Part shown: piece after piece, positions 1 through 7,953 of the stretch | How positions within the stretch are numbered: the stretch's first letter is position 1 | How the letters are laid out: every line of letters starts with the position of its first letter | Made by a program: the position numbers and the translations under genes | From: a virus | Virus record (IMG/VR): IMGVR_UViG_3300005264_000020 | Location: 1-36,914 of that record | DNA length: 36,914 bases | Strand: one strand, 5' to 3' | The notes under the pieces: generated by a model | Told to the model about the DNA's origin: nothing | The model's input: only the letters and a program-made list of their open reading frames with translations | Databases searched by the model: none

Positions 1-74
1 TCTACTTAATCATCAATAAAAGATGAAAAAATATTTTTTTATTATTTATTTTTATATATATAATAAATAGACAA

Positions 75-227
75 ATTGTGGTTCTAATTGCTTTGGAAAC
101 TCAGAAAGTGGTTACCATGTGGAGTTTTTCACATGGTAACAACACTTAAAATTATTAAAAAGCAAATTAGATATTACAATATTACCAAAGCAAAAATTAA
201 ATTAAATTAAATTAAATGAACCATAAT
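75..227 (+). promoter_or_regulatory. Candidate structured leader RNA covering the first start codon
   Basis: The 225 bases before the first gene contain no ORF but hold three nested pairs of complementary arms. 75-84 pairs with 218-227 (10 pairs, one G.U), 88-96 pairs with 185-193 (9 pairs), and 111-121 pairs perfectly with 130-140 around an 8-base loop. The outer stem takes in the A and T of the ATG at 226, so the folded form would hide the start. An (AAATT)x4 run lies at 194-213. Bases 1-74 show only A/T-rich sequence. I recognise no known riboswitch or small-RNA family; the regulatory role is inference. Confidence 0.45.
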
Positions 228-2313
228 GAATTATAAACCAAGTAACAATCTTACAAATAAATACAATCGTATCTCACCACCACATGAGTTAAAAACTGGT
301 TACATATCCGAATATTATGTTAAGCAAATACAAAACATACCAGAAACAATATACAATAAATACACAGACGAAACAAAGAAAAAGAATAGTAAGTTTTATA
401 TCCCTTATTTTGATATAAACATTCTTTATGCAATATTAAACTTTATAACCAAGCAACAAACTACTGACCATGAGGGGTTTACAATACTAAACTCAGAAAT
501 ATTAAGAACCGATTTATCGTATGAATATAAATTATATTTTGAGTTCTTAATCGAAAGTAATATTATTTATAGTAACAATTATTCAAACCATGATAATCCC
601 GAAAACAAAATAACAAGTAAAGGTTTTAAAATAGTTAAAAATGATTCATATAACTTCTTTACATTAAACTCACATAGAAAAATAATAAAGTTTAATTACA
701 TAGGCAAAATTAAAAGTAGTAAGAAATCTACTAAAATTGAAACTGAATCAATAGTAGTTAATAAAACAAATACAAACTTAGATGAATTAATCAACAGTTT
801 AAATGGGCAACTTAAAAACATTAGAATTGACAAACATGTTAAGCCATTCCTACTTTCACAACTCAAATCAAACGAAATAAACATTAATAGCTATACTAGA
901 AGTTTGGCTTTTGTGGAATCAATAAATGACGTAAACAATAATAAATTATTTGGCTATTCCAATAATGGTAGAATATATTCTCCTTTTATACTTGCTAAAA
1001 GTGAATTAAGACCTTATGTGTATTATGAAAAATATGGTAGAAAAACATATTTTGATATACTTGATATGGATTCAGCACAACCAACACTTTTAAGTAATGC
1101 ACTTAAACATGTAAAATCTAAATATCATAATATAATTAAAAATGAAGATATATACACATATCTAATTGATAAACTTAAAGAAACAGAAACAGAAACAGAA
1201 TATTATGATACTGTTCAAGTTGAATCAAGAGAAAATAAATACATAACTACTAAATATCCAATTGAAACACTTACACGTGATAAAGTCAAAGTATTATTTT
1301 ATAAATCATTATTTAGTAGATTTACATCAAGGAATTCAATAAATGCATTATTAAAAAAATTGTTTCCAGAAATAGTCCTTGCATCTAAACAACTAACCAA
1401 AGATTTGAGAGTTAAAGATAATCTAAATAAAAAAGTTAGTGATGGTTCTATTTTTTCAACTTATCTACAAACACTTGAATCTGATTTATTTAATGAAGTA
1501 TCAAAACGTGCAGTTGCTGAAAATATTGTTGTTATTCCACTTTATGATGGTTTAGCATATTTACCACAACAAGCCGAAGAATTAAACGGCATTATTAAGG
1601 ATGTGTTTAAAACATTAACTTATAAGATGCATTATGAATGCAATATAAACCACAAACAAGAACAAAAGAAAATAACATTAAAGCCAAATGAAAGTGCATT
1701 TTCAGTTGATGTGGTTGATGAAGTTAAACGTAAAATTAATAAATTAATGTATATTGATGTTAAAAACATAAAAGAATATAAGAAATTAATTCATAAGAAA
1801 GCAGTTACAAATAAATCAAAACATAAAATATTTCATTTGAATCATACTAATCTTATAAATGATAGTATTACGAGATTAAAAGAAATATTAGTAATCAATA
1901 CATATATTAAAAATGAATATATGCATAATGATTTACATTTTAAATATAATAATTTAGAAGTATTTTCATATATTTTAAAAGAATTTAAACACATATTAAA
2001 AGGTAATATAACATTTAGTCAAAAGTTTAAATTATTCTTATATTTGAATGAATTGAAAAAAATGTTTAAAATAAAAGATAAATGGTTTTGTTTTACAATA
2101 GATGATATAATTCAAAAGGTAAATGATTTTAGTTTTCATGACATACAGACTATTATAAACAACCGTTTAAGTAACAAACAAAAGTACAATGATAAATTAT
2201 ATATCTTGCATTTTTTGAGAAATTCAATAAATAAAATTAATTTAACATTACCTTGCAGAGTTATTAACCAATATATAATAATTCCTATAAATAATCATAT
2301 TAATTCACCATAA
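226..2313 (+). CDS. Putative polymerase with family A-like palm motifs
   Basis: A 695-residue protein whose middle resembles the palm of family A nucleic-acid polymerases. A motif A-like DMDSAQP lies at residues 280-286, with D280 as candidate metal ligand. A motif B-like helix has R351, K355 and Y359 spaced RxxxKxxxY. A motif C-like YDG lies at 440-442 with D441 as second candidate ligand. Residues 1-200 and the Lys/Asn/Ile-rich tail after about 500 show no motif I know. There is no 3'-5' exonuclease signature, so proofreading is not supported. The start at 226 sits inside a leader hairpin. Phage and plasmid proteins of this type are usually hypothetical; a role in replication or priming is inference. 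The real family B replicase is at the other end of the window. Confidence 0.5.
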   Translation: MNYKPSNNLTNKYNRISPPHELKTGYISEYYVKQIQNIPETIYNKYTDETKKKNSKFYIPYFDINILYAILNFITKQQTTDHEGFTILNSEILRTDLSYEYKLYFEFLIESNIIYSNNYSNHDNPENKITSKGFKIVKNDSYNFFTLNSHRKIIKFNYIGKIKSSKKSTKIETESIVVNKTNTNLDELINSLNGQLKNIRIDKHVKPFLLSQLKSNEININSYTRSLAFVESINDVNNNKLFGYSNNGRIYSPFILAKSELRPYVYYEKYGRKTYFDILDMDSAQPTLLSNALKHVKSKYHNIIKNEDIYTYLIDKLKETETETEYYDTVQVESRENKYITTKYPIETLTRDKVKVLFYKSLFSRFTSRNSINALLKKLFPEIVLASKQLTKDLRVKDNLNKKVSDGSIFSTYLQTLESDLFNEVSKRAVAENIVVIPLYDGLAYLPQQAEELNGIIKDVFKTLTYKMHYECNINHKQEQKKITLKPNESAFSVDVVDEVKRKINKLMYIDVKNIKEYKKLIHKKAVTNKSKHKIFHLNHTNLINDSITRLKEILVINTYIKNEYMHNDLHFKYNNLEVFSYILKEFKHILKGNITFSQKFKLFLYLNELKKMFKIKDKWFCFTIDDIIQKVNDFSFHDIQTIINNRLSNKQKYNDKLYILHFLRNSINKINLTLPCRVINQYIIIPINNHINSP

Positions 2314-2428
2314 TTCAATTTATAATTAAATAAGCATATATTTCTTAGAAAAACCAATTAAATGTCACATATACAAATGTAACTTAATGGAATTGTTGTA
2401 TCTAATAGAAAAATAAATGAAGATTATT

Positions 2429-2459
2429 TTTGGTAGTTTAAAATATTATTGTATATTTG
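2429..2459 (+). promoter_or_regulatory. Bacteroidota-type promoter
   Basis: TTTG at 2429-2432 and TATATTTG at 2452-2459 are separated by 19 bases, an exact fit to the -33/-7 consensus TTTG-N19/21-TAnnTTTG. It lies in the 323-base gap 2314-2636, which has no credible gene, and would give a leader of about 170 bases for the gene at 2637. A short hairpin (2549-2555 with 2561-2567) lies in that leader. Confidence 0.6.
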
Positions 2460-2568
2460 CATAAAACGAAGAACAACATACATTTTCTGAAAAATATGAT
2501 TTATTTGAAAAAATAAATAATCACAAATTAAATGTAGAATTTAAGAGTATGAATGGATGTCATTCATC

Positions 2569-2600
2569 TTTGGTGTTTTTTGTGATATTAAAATATTTTG
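2569..2600 (+). promoter_or_regulatory. Second, weaker promoter before the 2637 gene
   Basis: TTTGG at 2569-2573 and TATTTTG at 2594-2600 are 21 bases apart and end 36 bases before the start codon. The -7 element is one base short of the full TAnnTTTG pattern, so this is weaker than the promoter at 2429-2459. Confidence 0.35.
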
Positions 2601-2636
2601 TAATAAATATATAAAATACGAAAAATAATAAACAAT

Positions 2637-2978
2637 ATGAAATTTATCAAGAACCCTGAATTAGAATCATTACAATTAGAGAATGATAAACTAAAAAGAC
2701 AACTTGGCGATGGTCTTACCAAAGACTTCTTTAAGTCTGAATTGGTTAAATTAAGTAAAGAGTTGGAGTTAAAAAAAGAATACATTGAGGTACTTAAAGA
2801 AAAAGCAAAACTTAACCTTGAAATTCTCGATTTAACATATTCAAGCCAACAACAACAAAATTATAATAAAGCATATCAATACTTTATGAAATCTATGAAT
2901 CTGGGTGTAATTGAGTTTGAAGACGATTATAGTGAAGTAATGACAGCAATAGAAATAGCAAGTGGAACTAAAAAATAA
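2637..2978 (+). CDS. Small coiled-coil protein, function unknown
   Basis: 113 residues. Residues 8-65 form a charged, leucine-spaced heptad region (ESLQLENDKLKRQL and following) that should be a coiled coil; the C-terminal 45 residues are acidic and probably globular. First gene of the + strand accessory run that starts at the promoters 2429-2600, followed after 6 bases by the 2985 gene. No family recognised; a structural or scaffolding role is only a guess from the coiled coil. Confidence 0.7.
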   Translation: MKFIKNPELESLQLENDKLKRQLGDGLTKDFFKSELVKLSKELELKKEYIEVLKEKAKLNLEILDLTYSSQQQQNYNKAYQYFMKSMNLGVIEFEDDYSEVMTAIEIASGTKK

Positions 2979-2984
2979 ATAATT

Positions 2985-3503
2985 ATGAGTTTATTACAAG
3001 ATACAAAACAAATTATATCAATAGCTGAATATGCTGGTATGTCCGATGTTGATTTATCTGATACATTATTACGAATGTTATATAGCCATTCGGGTGGTGA
3101 CATTTTAAATTACTTTATGATTCTACAAGAAGAAGATCGTAAAGCCAAAAACGAGGAGTTAAATATGATGTACCAAGGCTTACAAGAATCAATGCATAAT
3201 TTTGTTGATTTAGGAAAACAATTATTAGAAAATAAAACTAGTAAACAAGCAAAAAGTAGTGCTAAGTTGTTGTTAGAAAACGAAGATGGTAATATTGCAC
3301 ACATGATTAATACTATGAAATCTTATTTTCCTAATGGTACAGTTGGTTGTGCAAGTGGATATGGTAAATGGTTTTATAATAAATTTGTTATACAGCTAAT
3401 GAAACATAAAGAAAAATATTTACCTAATGGAGAAAGTTATGATTGGGTTAAATTGTTTGAACATGAAGAATATATTAATTTAATATTAAAAGAAAATGAG
3501 TAA
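2985..3503 (+). CDS. Conserved-looking hypothetical protein
   Basis: 172 residues, soluble, mainly helical in appearance. Residues 60-100 are rich in Lys/Glu/Leu and could be helical. The C-terminal half has a compact aromatic segment (FPNGTVGCASGYGKWFYNKF, about residues 114-133). Its last codons overlap the start of the 3496 gene by 8 bases, so the two are probably translated together. No family recognised. Confidence 0.75.
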   Translation: MSLLQDTKQIISIAEYAGMSDVDLSDTLLRMLYSHSGGDILNYFMILQEEDRKAKNEELNMMYQGLQESMHNFVDLGKQLLENKTSKQAKSSAKLLLENEDGNIAHMINTMKSYFPNGTVGCASGYGKWFYNKFVIQLMKHKEKYLPNGESYDWVKLFEHEEYINLILKENE

Positions 3504-3708
3504 ACTAGATGTATGTGATTTATTGTTGGCTACCAAATTAAAACGAATGGGATTCAAATATTCAACATCACATTATTATGAAAAAGGTAAGTTAAAGCGT
3601 GGTGAATGGAAAAATCACAATAAAGGTAAAACAATTTCAGCACCAATGAATAGTGAGGCACATGGTTGGCTTAATACAAAAATAAAAGATTTGACAAATG
3701 ACAAATAA
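3496..3708 (+). CDS. Small basic hypothetical protein
   Basis: 70 residues, basic and glycine/histidine-rich. The HNKGKTISAPMNSEAHGWL stretch resembles small proteins common in Bacteroidota phages that share a pattern of SAPT/SAPM followed by a Trp-Leu helix. Function unknown. Overlaps its neighbours at both ends (8 bases before, 11 after), consistent with translational coupling. Confidence 0.7.
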   Translation: MSKLDVCDLLLATKLKRMGFKYSTSHYYEKGKLKRGEWKNHNKGKTISAPMNSEAHGWLNTKIKDLTNDK

Positions 3709-4015
3709 AGAAAATGCATTAGAGCAATTATATACTAACACGGATTTTGCTGATACATTCCGTCTAAATGACGTTGTGATGGAACAAGATGATATATCTG
3801 ACCTTATCAAATTAGCATCTAAACCAGATTGGTATTTTCCAAGTAACGGAGAATTTCCTAAATATGGATTAGATGTGTGGTGTAAATTAGATATGCGTGA
3901 TTATCCTGATTATGCCATACTGCGTTATGTAAATGAAAATGTATGGATGAATGAAAATAACGACATTATTGAAACCGTAGTTAGTTTTACTTATCTACCT
4001 AAATTTGAAGAATAA
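3698..4015 (+). CDS. Small acidic hypothetical protein (DUF551-like flavour)
   Basis: 105 residues, acidic. A WYFPSNGEFPKYGLDVWCKL stretch (about residues 43-62) followed by beta-strand-like sequence is reminiscent of small phage DUF551-type proteins, in which an aromatic WxP segment precedes a short beta sheet. I see no catalytic motif. Start overlaps the 3496 gene by 11 bases. Assignment to DUF551 is tentative. Confidence 0.65.
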   Translation: MTNKENALEQLYTNTDFADTFRLNDVVMEQDDISDLIKLASKPDWYFPSNGEFPKYGLDVWCKLDMRDYPDYAILRYVNENVWMNENNDIIETVVSFTYLPKFEE

Positions 4016-4029
4016 ATAATAACTAAAAT

Positions 4030-4263
4030 ATGAATATAATATTTGAATATCAAGACGAAAATGATATAATAATTAATAGTAAGAATGGAGTTATATTGTT
4101 TTCAAATTATTATGAAAATGATGATGTGAAATGCCCTGTTCCTTTTGCTAAAAATCCATATAATAAATTCAGACCAGATGATACAGTTGAATTGGCATTA
4201 GATGGTAATTTATATTATGTGTCGTATTATCACAATGGTTTTATCATGGAAATTGAAAAATAA
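4030..4263 (+). CDS. Small hypothetical protein
   Basis: 77 residues, acidic and aromatic, alternating hydrophobic pattern typical of a small beta-rich domain. No motif or family recognised. It follows the 3698 gene after 14 bases in the same run. Confidence 0.6.
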   Translation: MNIIFEYQDENDIIINSKNGVILFSNYYENDDVKCPVPFAKNPYNKFRPDDTVELALDGNLYYVSYYHNGFIMEIEK

Positions 4264-4321
4264 ATTACAATGTTTCAGTTTTTTTTTGTTATATTTCAAA
4301 AACATTAAAATAATAGATACT

Positions 4322-4621
4322 ATGAGTGTAGAATATACAAGTAATTTTGGGTTAGGTTATAAAATACCTGAAATAATTGATTGTGATAATATCTCTGATT
4401 TTCTTACTGATATAACAGATGGTACAAATTACAAAATGATTACATTTGGTGATTTCTATTCTGGTGATATTAGTTATTGTGTTGTGTTTAAAGATACGTT
4501 TAATGAGATAATGAATGACTTGCAAAAAAATATAGATGAGTTATCTGATTTTTTGATTATAACTCATAATATAAATTTAGAAAGTGAAATTGGTATTGTG
4601 GGTGGATTGGAAATAAGTTGA
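4322..4621 (+). CDS. Small acidic hypothetical protein
   Basis: 99 residues from the ATG at 4322 (MSVEYTSNFG). The frame is open further upstream to 4202, but that extension overlaps the 4030 gene out of frame and encodes an unlikely Phe/Leu-rich peptide, so 4322 is preferred. Asp/Ile-rich, no motif recognised. Confidence 0.6.
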   Translation: MSVEYTSNFGLGYKIPEIIDCDNISDFLTDITDGTNYKMITFGDFYSGDISYCVVFKDTFNEIMNDLQKNIDELSDFLIITHNINLESEIGIVGGLEIS

Positions 4622-4640
4622 AAAATGACAATATGACAAT

Positions 4641-5191
4641 ATGATAAAATTTAAAAACAATAAACACACCGAATACCAAAAAAATGAATTTCCGAATGAG
4701 TTTAAATGTGTAATAAGCACCCACAACTACCATTCAGTATTAATCGAAACAACACCAGATGTGAGATGTTTTGATTTATTTGATTATAGTGATGTGTTAT
4801 TATATGATTTTTTAAGTGATAAAGAGCTGAAATCATTACCTGTAGAAAGTGGAATTTATAATATTGTTGTTAATATTAAATGGTGGATGTATCTAATTAT
4901 GATGAACCTAATGAATTTGAACCTAATTTTATATTTTCAAATTTCATTAAATTGTTATCATTATAAAATGGATAAATTAACAATAACAACAAAATACAAC
5001 ACACGAAAACTATATTGATCAGACGAAAATGAAGTGTTTGGTGGAGAATTATTTGTTTTATTTTTGGTTCTATTAGTAAAGACTATGATAGTAGTTTTGA
5101 AGGATTAAATAATGTGACTGAAATTACATTTGATAAATACGATGAAATGTTTATTAGTTATATGGATGATAAAAATAACCTAACATATTAA
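4641..5191 (+). pseudogene. Accessory gene broken by several frame changes
   Basis: The frame from 4641 reads normally to about 4880 (ending near GIYNIVVNIK). The natural-looking continuation VDVSNYDEPNEFEPNFIF is one frame back, to a stop at 4964-4966. Coding-like sequence then appears in the original frame on both sides of a TGA at 5016-5018 (SDENEVFGGELFVLF follows), and finally in the shifted frame from about 5065 (GSISKDYDSSFEGLNNVTEI) to a stop at 5189-5191. At least three frame changes and one in-frame stop separate what was probably one protein of about 180 residues. Function unknown. Either a decayed gene or a cluster of base-calling errors. Confidence 0.6.
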
Positions 5192-5195
5192 AATA

Positions 5196-5561
5196 ATGAA
5201 TGATGATATATTTAACAATTTAACTCGTGAAATTGACCGAATGGATTCTATGTTGGTTAATGCTAATTTAGCAAAACAAAATATGTTTATAGATTTGCTA
5301 ATTAATACCAAACAAGAACATTTGATAGAACAAGTAAAAACAAGGGGCTTACCAACAACGATTATATTGAGTGAGGATTTAATTGAATATAAAGGCGTGT
5401 TTGGATATTATTCAACTGTTCAATTTTCTCAATATCTTGAAAAAACAACAATTGTGCTTAGTTGGATGAAACCATTTGATTTAACAAATAATGTAGAAAT
5501 ACCAATAGAGCAAGTTTCTAACCCAGTTTTTAATTATATGCAACACCTAAAATATTTATAA
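5196..5561 (+). CDS. Hypothetical protein
   Basis: 121 residues. An N-terminal helix-rich half (residues 1-50) precedes a more beta-like, aromatic half (YKGVFGYYSTVQFSQYLE around residues 66-83). No recognised family. It starts 4 bases after the broken 4641 gene. Confidence 0.65.
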   Translation: MNDDIFNNLTREIDRMDSMLVNANLAKQNMFIDLLINTKQEHLIEQVKTRGLPTTIILSEDLIEYKGVFGYYSTVQFSQYLEKTTIVLSWMKPFDLTNNVEIPIEQVSNPVFNYMQHLKYL

Positions 5562-5573
5562 AAATACAAAATT

Positions 5574-5957
5574 ATGGCATGGGGAATAGATTTTACCGCA
5601 GATGTTTTTATTAGTAGTGTATCATTTAATTCAGTCGAGCAAATAAATGATTTAATTGAAGAACTATCAACTGAAATAGAAGAACAGCGTAGGTTATTAA
5701 ATATGTATGTTGTTGGAGACATCACAAAAACAATACAAACAGATGGTAATGTGATATATGAGGTAGATGTAATAATGACTAATATATTGGACATTATAAC
5801 TGAAAATACTACTAAAATATATAAGTTACAATTGTATAAAGATTACATACAATACTTACCAGAAAAACAAGATGAAGATTATTGTCGGTTTTGTGATAAT
5901 GGAAATAGATTACTTGGTGGTAAGGTTTGCAAACATTGTGATAGAACAAAAGAATGA
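5574..5957 (+). CDS. Helical protein with C-terminal zinc ribbon
   Basis: 127 residues. Residues 15-45 form a Glu-rich amphipathic helix, probably coiled coil. The last 25 residues hold two Cys pairs (YCRFCDNGNRLLGG then CKHC), a CxxC-N10-CxxC arrangement typical of small zinc ribbons. Binding of nucleic acid or a partner protein is inferred from the ribbon only. Stop overlaps the next start (ATGA at 5954). Confidence 0.7.
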   Translation: MAWGIDFTADVFISSVSFNSVEQINDLIEELSTEIEEQRRLLNMYVVGDITKTIQTDGNVIYEVDVIMTNILDIITENTTKIYKLQLYKDYIQYLPEKQDEDYCRFCDNGNRLLGGKVCKHCDRTKE

Positions 5958-6043
5958 AATATAAAGATTTAACAAATAGAGATAAACTTACTATTATAGG
6001 ATTAATTGTGATATTTATTATTCATGTATTAATTTTGACATAA
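5954..6043 (+). CDS. Tiny single-pass membrane protein
   Basis: 29 residues starting on an ATGA overlap with the zinc-ribbon gene. After a charged N terminus (MKYKDLTNRDK), residues 12-29 are wholly hydrophobic (LTIIGLIVIFIIHVLILT), one membrane span. Last gene of the + strand run before the terminator at 6047. Function unknown. Confidence 0.55.
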   Translation: MKYKDLTNRDKLTIIGLIVIFIIHVLILT

Positions 6044-6046
6044 GTA

Positions 6047-6082
6047 AAAACCACAATAGCAAATAAGTGTTATTGTGGTTTT
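6047..6082. terminator. Bidirectional terminator between convergent operons
   Basis: A perfect 12-bp inverted repeat (6047-6058 with 6071-6082) around a 12-base loop. The arms begin AAAA and end TTTT, so U-rich tails follow on either strand. It lies between the + run ending at 6043 and the minus genes ending at 6100. Confidence 0.8.
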
Positions 6083-6099
6083 CGTATTTTTAATATTTC

Positions 6100-6522
6100 C
6101 TAATAATCAATATCATTCATTCTTGCAATATATTCAAATATGTCATTAAAATCATCATCTGACATTGCTCTTACGATTGCATCCAATGTTCCTGACTCAT
6201 CTAAATATTCTATTAATATATCCAATTGGCTAAACCTATCAACACGTTTTTCGGTTAACCTATGAGATTTTCTTTTTAATTTTGTTCTACGTTGCTTACG
6301 ATTTCTTAAATCATACTCTTCTTCTGTTTCATCGTATCTACTATTAAGTTGATTAACTGGTTTTAAGCTAACTACTCCACCTAAAGCTTCTTTTAATAAT
6401 TTAGGATTTCTTTTTAATTCTTTACGAATTAAACTTCTTAATTTGTTTTCTTGTAATCTATTCATTTTTTCTATTTTTAATTTATTTAATATTTCGTTTA
6501 ATTTGTTTTTAAGCATATTCAT
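6100..6522 (-). CDS. Small basic protein of a minus-strand, probably late, island
   Basis: 140 residues. The N-terminal 45 residues are Lys/Leu/Asn-rich helices (MNRLQENKLRSLIRKELKR at about 20-38), a helix type often found at the start of T4-like phage virion-associated proteins. A Lys/Arg-rich middle (about 75-95) and an acidic C terminus follow. The 5' end overlaps the upstream 6509 gene by 14 bases. A virion or assembly role is inferred from position and style, not shown. Confidence 0.6.
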   Translation of the reverse strand: MNMLKNKLNEILNKLKIEKMNRLQENKLRSLIRKELKRNPKLLKEALGGVVSLKPVNQLNSRYDETEEEYDLRNRKQRRTKLKRKSHRLTEKRVDRFSQLDILIEYLDESGTLDAIVRAMSDDDFNDIFEYIARMNDIDY

Positions 6523-6742
6523 TTAATGAGAAATTTATTGTACCATAATAGTCATCATATTCATTTAACGTTTTAATTATACGATTATGATTTTCAGTAA
6601 ACCATGTCTTACTAAAGTAATCTATACCTAATATGGCATCGACATTATTGTCTGAATAATTAACTTGTATTAGTCTTTCACCTATGATAAATTCTAAATC
6701 TTTTTTAAACTTATCTGCTATGTTTGTTATGTTATTTTTCAT
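6509..6742 (-). CDS. Small hypothetical protein, minus-strand island
   Basis: 77 residues, soluble, with a plausible alpha/beta pattern. Middle gene of the 6100-7261 minus-strand operon; it starts 3 bases after its upstream partner ends and overlaps the downstream gene by 14 bases. No family recognised. Confidence 0.6.
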   Translation of the reverse strand: MKNNITNIADKFKKDLEFIIGERLIQVNYSDNNVDAILGIDYFSKTWFTENHNRIIKTLNEYDDYYGTINFSLNEYA

Positions 6743-6745
6743 ATT

Positions 6746-7261
6746 TTATAAATAATCATCTTCTTTATTATTACCTGCTCTAGTTTGTTCTATTTGTATT
6801 GCTGTCCTATTTGTCATGTGTCCAATTGCAATTACACTAACATCCCAACCATAATCTTCACCGATTGTTTTGTTTGTTTGTGGTTTTTTGCCACCCCAAT
6901 ATTGGTTACTGACTGTATGGTCAATTTCATAATAAGTATCATTCCAATTAAAAATGTCTCCAACTTCTACAAATATATTATGTTTTATTAAATCATCTTT
7001 TAACATTGCAAATCTTATGCTTTGTTTTGTGTCATAACCTTTATCGTCATATTCTGCACTTATTTCTTCGTGGCTTATTAAACATGCAATTCTAGTTGGT
7101 TCACTCCACTCTTTAAGTTCGGCTTCACCATATATATTTTTAGTTGATTGTTCGATATTTAGTTTATATATATCCACCTCAGTTTGAATGATGTCATTTA
7201 TCATTTCCCTGTTTATATGTCTCATAAGAGATTGGTCACGGACATTTGTAAAAAGTGCCAT
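6746..7261 (-). CDS. Probable virion (neck or head-tail connector type) protein
   Basis: 171 residues. The sequence resembles small structural proteins of marine T4-like phages that share IYGE near residue 43, then a DDL and VGDIFxW segment, an NQYxxGKxPxTNK segment and an HMTNR/TRAGNNK tail. I recall such proteins being labelled neck-type, but cannot verify the exact T4 counterpart. First gene of the minus-strand operon. Its promoter should lie in the A/T-rich 7262-7356 interval, where I see no clear minus-strand consensus. Confidence 0.5.
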   Translation of the reverse strand: MALFTNVRDQSLMRHINREMINDIIQTEVDIYKLNIEQSTKNIYGEAELKEWSEPTRIACLISHEEISAEYDDKGYDTKQSIRFAMLKDDLIKHNIFVEVGDIFNWNDTYYEIDHTVSNQYWGGKKPQTNKTIGEDYGWDVSVIAIGHMTNRTAIQIEQTRAGNNKEDDYL

Positions 7262-7300
7262 TTGTTTTTTACATATAAATATAAATTATTTTAAAATAAA

Positions 7301-7332
7301 TTTGGTTTTTAATAACTTAATGATTATCTTTG
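7301..7332 (+). promoter_or_regulatory. Bacteroidota-type promoter
   Basis: TTTG at 7301-7304 and TATCTTTG at 7325-7332 with a 20-base spacer match the consensus fully. It ends 24 bases before the start at 7357 and lies in the divergent gap between the minus island and the next + run. Confidence 0.65.
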
Positions 7333-7356
7333 TTGAAAATAATAATCTATAACAAA

Positions 7357-7464
7357 ATGACATCATATAATAACACTCAACCGAAAAGTGAAATTAAAAT
7401 CCCTAAATGGATAGCATTTATATTATTTGTTGTATTTATTGTAGTTGGGCTATATTATAGTTAG
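7357..7464 (+). CDS. Small single-pass membrane protein
   Basis: 35 residues: a polar N terminus (MTSYNNTQPKSEIKIPKW) and one hydrophobic span (IAFILFVVFIVVGLYYS). First gene behind the promoter at 7301. Function unknown. Confidence 0.55.
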   Translation: MTSYNNTQPKSEIKIPKWIAFILFVVFIVVGLYYS

Positions 7465-7482
7465 TGTTATGAAAAAAATAAT

Positions 7483-7953
7483 ATGGTATTAGTTAGATTA
7501 AGAAAAAACAATGAACATGAAATAATATTAGAAGGTGATGAAAAAGATATTATTCATAGGATACATGAATTGAATCTATGTGATTATCACGATGTTTATT
7601 TCTATGAAAGAGGTAAGTTTGGTAATTTAGGGTTAGATGGTGGTGAATATGATTATTATACTATATATAATGCACCAATTCAAGAAAAATTATTTACATT
7701 AGAAGAACGTTACCAACTATACATATTAAGATATGTAGGAACAGATGAACAAAAAAACGATGGTAGTGGAGAAACAAAATGTGGAAAACGCACAATGAAA
7801 TCATTTTTAAGTAGAAAAAGCGTAAATGCGAATGGTGGATTGGGTTATGCGGATAGGTGGTTAGATGAACTAAAAATTCCACGTAGTTATATTGAAAATT
7901 CAATTAATGGTACTATAAAAACTAAAACAAATGAAAGCAATAATATTATTTAG
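7483..7953 (+). CDS. Hypothetical protein upstream of the PP-loop enzyme
   Basis: 156 residues. An N-terminal acidic alpha/beta half (to about residue 65) is followed by a Lys/Gly-rich half with RTMKSFLSRKSVNANGGLGY near 107-126, which could bind nucleic acid. The last 23 bases overlap the start of the 7931 gene, so the two are co-translated. A functional link to the tRNA-thiolation-like neighbour is possible but unproven. No family recognised. Confidence 0.65.
   Translation: MVLVRLRKNNEHEIILEGDEKDIIHRIHELNLCDYHDVYFYERGKFGNLGLDGGEYDYYTIYNAPIQEKLFTLEERYQLYILRYVGTDEQKNDGSGETKCGKRTMKSFLSRKSVNANGGLGYADRWLDELKIPRSYIENSINGTIKTKTNESNNII

Noticed and set aside
194-217. CRISPR array or iteron origin from the AAATT repeats
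   Set aside because: Five-base units of only A and T without spacers; too short and too simple.
4202-4321. Longer form of the 4322 gene
   Set aside because: The extension overlaps the 4030 gene and looks like non-coding A/T-rich sequence translated by chance.
7265-7285. T4-type late promoter TATAAATA before the minus-strand island
   Set aside because: The match is on the + strand, pointing away from the minus genes, and such A/T octamers are expected by chance here.
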